Source: Paraspadella gotoi
Taxonomy: Eukaryota > Chaetognatha
Length of the DNA stretch: 64,000 nucleotides
Direction: 5' to 3'
Assembly: GCA_051294375.1 (NCBI GenBank)
Contig: CM119263.1
Location: 19,992,115-20,056,114 of the forward strand
Shown in pieces: positions 38,701 to 48,201 of the stretch. The notes below the pieces were generated by a model, which ran no database searches, was not told the DNA's origin, and was given only the letters and a program-made list of their open reading frames with translations. Position 1 is the first letter of the stretch. Each line of letters starts with the position of its first letter. The position numbers and the translations under genes are program-made.

Positions 38701-41700
38701 TGCACCTGATGCCACTAAAAAAAATTTCAAAAAATGAAAAAAAATTTTTAGGTTTTTTGGCCCCCCAGGGGTCAACCCCCAGGGCCCTGATCTCTTGTCA
38801 GGGGTTGAATATTAAAATTCGCCTCGATAGTTCCATTTATATCGTCATTAAGACTAAATGTAAAATTTCATGAAATTCGATCAGGGAGTTTGGTAGGAAC
38901 AGATTCTGGTCACAAAAAAGGGGTACTGTGGCGGTATATTCACACCGCCTCACGTCCACCATCCTTCAGCCAAATACATTGGCTCAAAGGGGGAACACAC
39001 CATCCAGGCGTAGTGTTCATCCACAGTCCTAACGACTTCCCTCTGCGTTGGCAAAGCGAGACCGTCCTAGGGAAACCGCACCAGTGACTGGAGGCGTCAC
39101 TGAGGGTCGAAGCCCCCAAAGCCAACAGTGAGATACCCCATCCCAAGGGCATCACAGGCAACCCGGCTGTTGCCATAAGTGGTGAGCCCTACTATCGAAC
39201 ACGCAACCTTCTCAGAGTACGCTACGACAAACGCCTATGCCCTGCCGACTTCGGGTACGCTATGACAAGCCAATGCCCCTGGGGTACGCTACGACAAACG
39301 CCTATGCCCCACAACTCGCGCTCTCTCTCTCCCACTATGGTAACAGTCTTGTCAGACACCTCTCAGGCTTGAGGACCTGAGTGATGTCTTAGCCCGGGGA
39401 TCCTGTGGTGGTATATTCACAAAGCCTCACGTCCACCATCCTTCAGCCAAATACATTGGCTAAGAGGGGGAACGCACCATCCCAGGCGTAGTGTTCCATC
39501 CACAGTCCTAACGACTTCCCTCTGCGTTGGCAAAGCGAGACCGTCCTAGGGTAACCGCGCCGGTGACTGGAGGCGTCACTGAGGGTTGAAAGCCCCCAAA
39601 GCCAACAGTGAGATGCCCCATCCCAATGGGCATCACAGGCAACCCGGCTGTTGCCATAGTACCACATTTTATAATATGAAGCCTTCTGTATATTTTTTTA
39701 AAAATCGATACTGTGTGAGTAATTCCAATATGTGATTAACAGTAAAGGTTAATACTATTACTTTTAAACGTCAGTACAGACTGAAATTAATAGTATGACA
39801 AGTATGAAATTAACGCTTAAGATTAATGAAGCGTTGAGTTTTTAAAATGAGTGTTCGGGAGTTTCCTACCTCGATATTTCTTTTTGTCCTCGTCGCTCGG
39901 AATAAACCGTAATAGAATGTCAACATATTCGGATGTCAAGGTTTCCTCATCAAGGGAGTTTATGGCACTACAGACTTTATCAACCGGGAGATTGATCCGC
40001 TTTTTCGATATGGCAAGATTGCGTAGCCGCTTGGCGTCCAACAAAGTATCCAGCTTAGGCACTTCTTTTTTCAAAGGTTTCAAAGTAGCCGTCCCGTCTA
40101 ATTGACTTAACGGTTTGTCGCTAATCGCAAAGATCTGCTCAAACCTAAGAGATTGAAACGAGAAAATCGTTAATACAACTTTGTTGAATGTCTAGTGTTC
40201 AAAACAAATGAATAATATTCTCTGTGAAAGTGCCACAAAAGACAAAACCTGCTAAAGTCGATCAATGAATGAAGCTTTTCGTCGTCCATTTTGTGAAAGA
40301 CCGTTCCTTTAACTTGCTGCGGATTCATCGGTTTCCAACGAAGATTCGGTAGCGAAAACTTTGGCTTCGGCGTTCGTTTTAAAGTCATGTTGTTATCGGC
40401 GTCGTTGGCCGGCGTCAGACCAATCATGGGTGGGGGTGGCGCCGATGGAGGTGAGATCGCAGTTTTGACAGGAGGCGGAGGTGGTGGAGGGGGTGGCGGG
40501 GGTGGAGGCGGAGGGGGAGGTGGGGGTGGAGGCGGCGGCGGGGGGGACGAGACCGCTGACGTAATATTTAACTTTGGCGTTAGACGATGAACTTGAAGAG
40601 TTCGGGGAAAAGCTTAGACCATCAGTCTCTACTCCTACGAAACAACCTAACTTCTCTCCTCCACTGACCCCAAACGCGCCGCCTGAAGCTCCAAACTTCC
40701 CCGCCATCACATTGCCTCCAACGCCACCACCAGCGCCGCCAGGCATGCCACCACAGAGTCCGTAGTCTGGCCCAATGCCCGAGTCGGAAGACTCTTGCGA
40801 ACCTCCTGAGTTTCTGGCGTTGGGTCCGACGCTGAGTTCGCCCTTTTGAATCCGCCGTTCCATTGTTTCGTAATCACGAATTTTCGTTTTTAACTCGCTG
40901 TCTTTTTGCGATATCATGTTGTCCTTGCGTGTCACTTCCTCGCGGGCGATGACAAGTTGGCTCTGCGTTATTTCCAACTCCGTCTTAAAAATATTGACTT
41001 CAGATTTGAGGTCGGTTATGGTGTTTTCCAGTCCGGCTACTTTAGATAAGTTATGTGCCTCAAGCTGAGCGTAACGATCGTTGGCTACCGATAGGCGTTC
41101 TTCGATATCTGACAACTGTTCTAAAGTCGAGTTCTTTTGTTCAACGTCTTCGAGCAAAGCAGCAACGTCGAAGACATTGTCAAGGTAGGCTTGAATCTGT
41201 ACCAAAAGTCTTTCGCTCTCAGTGTTTTTCAACTTTTTTAGGTAGTCATCTAGTCCAATCTTCGTAAATTCATATTGAAGATGAACCCTAAAATTCATAT
41301 CTTCGACGGAATGTACAACTATATTTATGAATTGCATACATGCAACCATGAAGTCGATATTAAAGGTATCGTAATCCTTGAAGTAGTGTAGCAATGTTTG
41401 AAACCTGGTAATTCAGTTTAGTTAGGTAGATTGAGAAGATGTGATTTCCAATAGAACATTTTCTTACCTATATTTTTCACCGCACGCTTCCTTAAACTGA
41501 TCAAAGGCCGTGAGAATGATTTCGTGGCCTGAGGCGACTAAACAAACTGCAGCAAGCAGTTCTAACACTAAGGCCTTGGTACGATAGTTTTTGTGCTTGA
41601 GGCTAAGGGCTATCGCCTTAATCGCATCTGAAGAAAATACATAAGCAGGAGTAAGTAGATGAATATTCGTAAATCGTACGTATCCAGAATAAAGAATAAA

Positions 41701-44700
41701 GAATTTCGAATACTGACCTCGATGACTAATCACCATGTTGAATCCGTACTGGTGATTCATTATCGCTCTAAGACACATGATGCATAGGTGAACATCATCG
41801 AAAGCGTCACCAAACACGGGGGGTTTCTTCTTGTTGCTTTTTCGGCCGACGGTTCCATTAGGCATGACCTAAAAGATTTTCGATTCATAACTCTTCAGTA
41901 AACCTCGTGTTCTATTTTCTATTTCGATGAAAAAAATTAAAAAGTTTGTTTTATTTCAAAATAAAACTAAAGTAAGTAATTGTTGAAGACAATGCCGAGG
42001 GCAGTTGCACACAAGATTCCCAACTTCAGATCGGGATAGGGTCTGTCACTATAGATGAGTGAGACGCCCCGTCCCGCTTTAACTTGTGTGAATCAGCAGG
42101 GTGCGAACCCGAGTTCTTTCTCTCGGACGAGTTGCGAGGTATGAAATAGTATCGCTATAAAATTTATTTTAAATTATCCACATGGCAATTTTTAATTTTT
42201 AGCATAACCCGTACGTACACTGCGGCGCAAAAAAAAAAGAAGAAAAAGCAGCCACTTCTTTCGCACCGAAAAAACTATTTTGGATGGATAATAGAAACAT
42301 AAAAAAAAGGTTATTGAAAAATAAAGCGCTTGGTCCAGGTCCCATTAAAATCGATCAAAGCGTCAGAAAGTTATAACACGTCAAAATCGATTAGTACAAA
42401 GCATCTGACGAGAATAAATTAATTTTAATCAAGAAGAGTCTCGGTAAATCCTTGTGACGACGTAATAAAGTTAAACACAGATATCTTTGGATCTAAGATC
42501 TAACATTACAATTGTATTAAAATATTTTTTTTAAATTTTTATCATAACTTATTTTTGATTTTGAAATAATTTTAATTTTGTTAATTCTATTTTGTAAACA
42601 TCAGTCAGAAAAAGAAGTGTCATCAATACTAACCTTTGGAAATCACATTTTTCCCCCCAATTCCATTTTAAGACTGATTTTAAAATCTTGCTATATTCTA
42701 CTGCCTGAACCAATTAAAAAATTTTTTTTTTGGCCAATCGATAGCTCTTTATTATACCATTCACATATATTTTCTCAAAATTAAAAAAGAAATAGTAGTG
42801 TATTTAAAGCTACCGTGTGGCTTTTTTTTTTTTGCGGCGCAGTGTACAAAAATAAACATTGGCAGTAATGAAAAATATGCAAACTTTTTTCTTTTAATGT
42901 CAACACAGTTTATTCTAATAATGAAATGCAGTGCAGAAAAAAATAAAATAAAAAATCTAAACTTTTGCCTACCTGATAACCATAACTCGCGAAGGCAAGA
43001 GATTCTAAATGAGCGTCTTTCATAATTCCATTTCGGATGGAACCAATTTCCTTTCCAGATGCTAGTGACATCGTCATCGAAGGCCGAACACTTGCATGCG
43101 CGGGAAATGGAATGCAGGCGGCCATTGGCATCGACAAATCGCTGTATTTGGATAAATCTGGATAAATATTTCAACTGCTGAGCTGAAAAATTTAAAAATT
43201 ATTAAAAAAAAATTAAATTAAAATATTTTATTTTTAAATATGAATTGGGTACCGAAACTTACTTACCTTCCTTTGAAAGAGTCGTTAAACTTTTCATCCT
43301 GCTTCTCCTTTAACTTGGCTCTTTCCTGCTCGAAGTCTTCCAGCTTCATGAGGCTGTGAGAAAACAGAAGATAATCGACCAAGATGTCCAGCCCAGAATT
43401 GTCTTCGCTGAGAAATTGATGAACCCATTCGATGTTGTTCGTGCGAAGAGAGATTTCCATATCGCGAAGCACACGTGTGCTTTTTGTCCCCTCCAACTCC
43501 TTACGACCTTAAGATGAAAAATCTTAAAAGCATAAGGATCGCCGCAATCGCATAATCAAATTTGATACCGGAAAACTAAGTTTTATATTTAGCAAACTTG
43601 GCTGATACAAAAAATAAAATGAGCTGAGAAGTAAAAAAAATATTTATGCGATGATAACCTAAAATTGATGCGATGATAACCAAATATTGATGCGATGATA
43701 ATCATTCATTGATACGATGAGTCATAAATAAAAAAACATACATATATGATTGAGAGAGAGAAAGAGAGAGAGAGAGCGCGAGAGAGAGAAAGAGAGAGAG
43801 AGCGCGCGGAGAGAGAAAAAAGATAGAGAGAAGCTGGACAGTCGCTGGGCAGCCGCTGCAGAGCTTAACTCGTTTTTAGAAGAAGAAGCAGCGACAGAAA
43901 AAAAAGAAAAAAGAGCGACATACAGCGTGTCCCAATGGTACTATCTGTTAAGAAAAGCTTACTGCTTACTGATCGAAAAACTTTAATTCATTATAATGAA
44001 TATGCGCACAAGTATGGACCATTTTATAGGATATCTAATTTTAAAAATTGAACAAAACAAAATCCTGTAGTTATTACATAAAACAATTGGTAAAAATTTT
44101 TTAAAATAATTTTTAACAAAAAATTCTTATTTATATTTTTTAATATTTATCAATAGACATTATGTATAGACTTTCGATTTCGTTGTTTTTTAGCATTTAG
44201 GAAAAACAGTTTTAATGTGGCAACGAATTTTATTGACAAGTAAGTCGGACATGTTTCGACTCTTATAGAGTTAGTCTTCATCAGCAAGTGATTTTTCACA
44301 ACAATTATCTCTGTGAAAGTTGAGTTTGGTGAGAGAGAGAGAGACAGAGAGAGGGAGATTCCAACAAAGAATTGAGTGAGAGAGTGGTCAGATGTGAGGA
44401 CAGTTCAAGGTAAGGACAGGGGAAGTAGAAGTAAGATTGTGAAAATGAAAAGAGAGAGAGAGAGAGAGAGAGAGAGACACAAATTGAAATTAATACATTT
44501 AGTAATGTACAACAGAGAAAATAAGAATAAATAAGTAAACTTAAAGATTAACTAAGTAATACTACTATTAACAACAATGAAAATAAATTAGTAAAATGAA
44601 GTGAAATTGAAATGGAAGAATAAGTGGTTAGGGATAGGTAAGTAAAGAGTTAGTGAAAGTAAGTAAAAGAAAGAGCTCAAAATGAGCTGGCCCCCCCGGC

Positions 44701-45120
44701 CGAGTCTGTGTGCTCCTGTATCAAAACAGGCAAGAACAGGCAACCGCCTGCCCCACCGTCAGGTGAGAGGAGGGCCGTCGGCAGGCTTATCAGGCCAAAG
44801 AGATATACGAGTGGCACTTGGCATTTTTCCCAGTGGAACCTTACCAGACCCCAGAATGTCACGCTCTACAAATATATCCTCGTCCTCCATTTGCCCGGCC
44901 GGGGGGGGCCAGCTCATTTTGAGCTCTTTCTTTTACTTACTTTCACTAACTCTTTACTTACCTATCCCTAACCACTTATTCTTCCATTTCAATTTCACTT
45001 CATTTTACTAATTTATTTTCATTGTTGTTAATAGTAGTATTACTTAGTTAATCTTTAAGTTTACTTATTTATTCTTATTTTCTCTGTTGTACATTACTAA
45101 ATGTATTAATTTCAATTTGT

Positions 45121-45161
<41 letters not shown>

Positions 45162-48100
45162 CATTTTCACAATCTTACTTCTACTTCCCCTGTCCTTACC
45201 TTGAACTGTCCTCACATCTGACCACTCTCTCACTCAATTCTTTGTTGGAATCTCCCTCTCTCTCTGTCTCTCTCTCTCTCACCAAACTCAACTTTCACAG
45301 AGATAATTGTTGTGAAAAATCACTTGCTGATGAAGACTAACTCTATAAGAGTCGAAACATGTCCGACTTACTTGTCAATAAAATTCGTTGCCACATTAAA
45401 ACTGTTTTTCCTAAATATTTATCAAATATTTTTTATAATATTGATAAATAATGTTTTAAATGTTTTCTTTAGATTTAGGACAGTAAGAAAACTATTTATA
45501 GCCCAGAGTTATTAAAATTATCTACTTACTTTATTCATATCACTTTTTTTAATTGATTTAATAATAATTTTTTGAATAAATAACAACCATTTTGTTCTGG
45601 CTTAATGATTTAATCGCTCACAACTTAATAAAATTTAAATATTAAATTAAAATATTTTTTTAAATTTTTTTAAAAAGAAAAAAAATTGAATTTAACAATG
45701 AATTTTTGTTTTTAATTTACAAACATGTTTCAAATGGTCTTCTATTCACGTCAGTACAAAAACATTTGTTTGTTTTATTTTTTATTCACTGAAGATAAAT
45801 AGAAAACTATTTGAAACATGTTTGCAAATTAAAAACAAAAATTCGTTATGAAATTCAATCTTTTCTCTTTTAAACTTACTCCAACAAAATGAAGGAAAAA
45901 TAACAATATATTTTTATAATATTTATTTACTTTTTTATAAATTAAACTTTAAATAATCTATATCTATTTAAAATATTTTTTTATATAATTTTTTTAATAA
46001 AATTGATTTTAAATTAAAAAATATCAAATTAAAAAAAGAGAAATGACTCATTTAAATTTAATATTTGCAAAAAAATTAATAAAAAATTGAATTCGAAATA
46101 TAGTAACATAAATGGTAAAAACTTTGACATTATTATCTCAGAAATAAGATTTAATAACAGTTCCGCATAATATGTAAAACTTAACCGACAGAACCATTGG
46201 GACGCACTGTATAGTGTATAATTAAAAGAAAGAGAGAAAGCTGGACAGCTGAACTCGTTTATATATATAAAATTTGTTTTGTAAATACAACAAACAAATG
46301 AATGGAAGAATATAAAACATGTGAATCTAAAGATCCTGCTGATTAGAAGCTATAAAACTAAGCTACGAGATTATTTCTATATTTTCATAGAAATAAGACA
46401 AAACTTTTATTTTTCGTCAAAGTTAAATGTTTCATGAATCGTTCATGACTAATTTTGAAAATATTATAAATGTCAGGGTAACCAAAACATTCTCTAAGGT
46501 TTCTGATACTTTCCCATCGATGCCAGCCAAAGATCTTACAAATTCCATTATTTATGGCTACATTTACATGGTGACAATTTTACAAGCGCCGGTAAAAAAA
46601 CGCTGTCATTTGCAAACCAGTGGGTATTTCATTGATTTTAAAAATTTGTTAAGTAGAAAATATTAAAGTCATTTATGTGTTCAAATTTTATATTGATCAG
46701 TTAAGATATGCCTTGACAATGAGTGGAGAAAGTTGGCTTGTAAAATCGGTTTCATTTTCCAACTCACCGTTTTTAAATTTAATTCTTTTTTCAACTTTTA
46801 GCACTTTTTTAACAAAGTATTTATTAAGATATTTACAATATTAATATCCTCAGAAAGCCCTTAGAAAAATGAAGAGAATGATATACTTACGAAAGCACTA
46901 ATATAAAAATTAAGCTGCCCAGCCTTGATTTAATTAAAAGAGTCAAAAGTTAATTATCTAAAATTTTGAATCTTTTTTAAAATATATGACATGTTTAAAT
47001 TATTATAACATAAAATATTATTATTCATATAAGTATCTAATATAATATAATAATAATAATAATATAATATAATTATCTAAAATTTTGATTTTTTTAAAAA
47101 ATATATGACATGTTTAAATTATTATAACATACAATATTATTATACATATAAGTATCATTAAAAAGCCTGAAAAAAAGAGATATAAGATAGCCAATCACAA
47201 TTTGATAAAAATCCTAAATTTACTCTCCAGCTATTGATTTTGGAAAGATGTCTTGTTTTTGAAGTATCCTAATTAAATTAAAGCTGGGCCGGTTAAATTT
47301 TATACTACAGTATTTGTAAGTATGTTATTCTCTTCAGATTTGAAAAGGCTTTCAGAAGATAATAATATTAATATTATTTTATTTAAAATTTTTTCTCAGA
47401 AAACTTACTGAAAGTAAGAGAAAAAAATTGAATCTAAAAAATATGAGTTGGAAAATGAAACCCGATTTTACAAGCCAAATTTCTCCACTCATTGTCAAGG
47501 CATATCTTAACTGATCAATATAAAATTTTAACACATAAATGACTTTAATATTTTCTACTTAACTAATTTTTAAAATCAATAAAATACCCACTGGTTTGCA
47601 AATTACAGCGTTTTTTTACCGGCGCTTGTAAAATTGTCACCATGTAGTTGGTACATATCTTTACAACGAAAGTCTTTATAACATCATCAGTTTTAAAGAT
47701 TCATACAATAACAAATTATATATAAAAAGACCATAATCACAAAATCGTCCCAAGCGCAAGCGATAGCGATGTTAAAAATGTTCTCAGAATTTGACAAATT
47801 AGCTCATGAAAAATGTACATATTAAGTAATTAACAAATAAATTTGTTACGAATATCTGCAAACGTTACTCGCACTAGGCACAATTGAAATAACATTTTTA
47901 AAGACAAAATTGCTGACATACCTTTATGTGACTTTCGCACCGAGGGGTCCATGTAGGCCAACAGTTTCTTTAGGTATTCATTGGGTGGGTCTTTCGGTTC
48001 CAAAGTTTTCGCTTCACAGATTTTGACCCATTTCGTTGAAAGGTCATAACCTCGCATCTTCTTTGCCTTGTCGGGTGGCAAGTCGAAGCGTTGGATGAGT

Positions 48101-48201
48101 TCATTAAACTGTTTTTCGACTTCTTCCGGTGGTGGTTGAGATGGAATATCCGGAGTCATACCAGTCGCCCGACGGCGATTTGTAGATGGACTGGCGCCCA
48201 T
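32608..48201 (-). CDS. Formin-like protein of the FMNL (FRL) family
   Basis: Exons from the 5' end: 48201-47922, 43507-43267, about 43156-42973 (5' boundary unresolved), 41868-41718, 41627-41468, 41404-40620, 40555-40249, 40144-39870, 38315-38107, 37949-37679, 37397-37172, 37096-36913, 36758-36633, 32784-32608; about 1,190 residues. The N-terminus MGASPS fits an N-myristoylation site, as in FMNL. GTPase-binding/FH3 regions include [44 protein letters not shown] and [17 protein letters not shown] coiled coil, a run of about 23 prolines (FH1) and an FH2 domain ([36 protein letters not shown]) follow. [16 protein letters not shown] is DAD-like. FMNLs nucleate and elongate actin downstream of Rho-family GTPases. 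Two 3' ends are possible: stop at 36612 by reading on from exon 36758, or splicing to 32784. The intron entering FH1 (40556-40619) has a weak donor (gtctaa). Confidence 0.9.
32785..36611. other. Long 3' intron or spacer of the formin, repeat-filled
   Basis: Contains an ATTGAT array (33290-33420), a TRIM-like element (33759-34356), a 'CAGGGGCAAGATAGC' repeat (34400-34545) and AT-rich CCTTAA/TTAAGG-rich blocks (34970-35130, 35390-35570). No other exons recognised. Confidence 0.55.
33759..34356 (+). mobile_element. TRIM-like element with direct terminal repeats
   Basis: A 5'-truncated LTR-like unit (33759-33883) and a full unit (34118-34356) flank about 234 bp of non-coding sequence. The interior has GTTTGTC[AG]TAGCGTACCC twice and a (GA)n tract. 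Units begin TATGGCAACAG and end ACCGCCACA. Confidence 0.6.
37490..37617 (-). repeat. Truncated copy of the TRIM-like LTR in a formin intron
   Basis: GCAAAGCGAGACTGTCCTAG through CAACCCGGCTGTTGCGATA matches one half of the unit at 39403-39658. Confidence 0.6.
38366..39690. mobile_element. TIR element in formin intron, with a nested TRIM-like insertion
   Basis: Terminal inverted repeats GAAGGCTTCATATTATAAAA and the inverse end at 39663-39686 (TTTTATAATATGAAGCCTTC), extending to the internal GGTCACAAAAAAGGGGTAC. The right arm is split at GTAC by the element at 38927-39658. Its own interior is about 530 bp with no gene. Confidence 0.65.
38927..39658 (-). mobile_element. Complete TRIM-like element with 4-bp duplication
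   Basis: Two direct units of about 251 and 256 bp (38927-39177, 39403-39658) flank a 225-bp interior. The whole is bordered by GTAC on both sides (38923-38926, 39659-39662). Units read TATGG...CCACA on the minus strand. No gag or pol frame. Confidence 0.7.
41983..42145 (-). repeat. Possible second tRNA-derived SINE family
   Basis: The minus strand has GAACTCGGGTTCGCACCCTG, containing a good B-box match (GGTTCGCACCC), then AGCGGGACGGGGCGTCTCAC. Only one copy seen, so the assignment is tentative. Confidence 0.4.
42218..42844. mobile_element. Tc1/mariner-type MITE in formin intron
   Basis: Ends CACTGCGGCGCAAAAAAAAA and TTTTTTTTTTGCGGCGCAGTG are inverted and flanked by TA on each side, as for Tc1/mariner insertions. 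627 bp, no transposase frame. Confidence 0.7.
44248..44286 (-). ncRNA. Hammerhead-ribozyme-like motif, left arm
   Basis: Minus strand GCTGATGA A GACT...AGTC GAAACATGTC followed by CGACTTACTTG; upstream CACTTG can pair with it as a short stem I (four of five pairs). Confidence 0.5.
45325..45363 (+). ncRNA. Hammerhead-ribozyme-like motif, right arm
   Basis: Mirror copy of the left-arm motif, reading outward to the right; same stem I and II. Confidence 0.5.
46567..47644. mobile_element. 1.1-kb foldback element
   Basis: Ends CATGGTGACAATTTTACAAG and CTTGTAAAATTGTCACCATG are exact inverses, flanked by TA. Complementarity continues inward across most of the element. The centre has two direct copies of about 80 bp (46953-47036, 47075-47155). 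Confidence 0.7.

Larger units (their letters stand above)
44198..45416. mobile_element. Near-perfect 1.2-kb palindromic element with terminal hammerhead-like motifs
   Basis: Arms of about 505 bp (44198-44703, 44897-45416) read as inverted copies with hardly any difference, around a core of about 190 bp. Each arm carries a hammerhead-like motif near its outer end, both reading outward. The core (plus strand, about 44750-44870) shares the [20 protein letters not shown] reading with the 25-kb element. Confidence 0.75.
43923..46210. mobile_element. TIR element (TGTCCCAATGG ends) split by a palindrome
   Basis: Left end CAGCGTGTCCCAATGGTACT and right end CCATTGGGACGCACTG are inverted copies. The short copy at 54749-54897 is about 149 bp, so this one has gained about 2.1 kb, mostly the palindrome at 44198-45416 and a second inverted pair near 45710-45850. 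Confidence 0.6.

Noticed and set aside
43750-43986. Basic coiled-coil-like plus-strand frame [17 protein letters not shown]
   Set aside because: Translation of a (GA)n simple repeat running into a TIR element.
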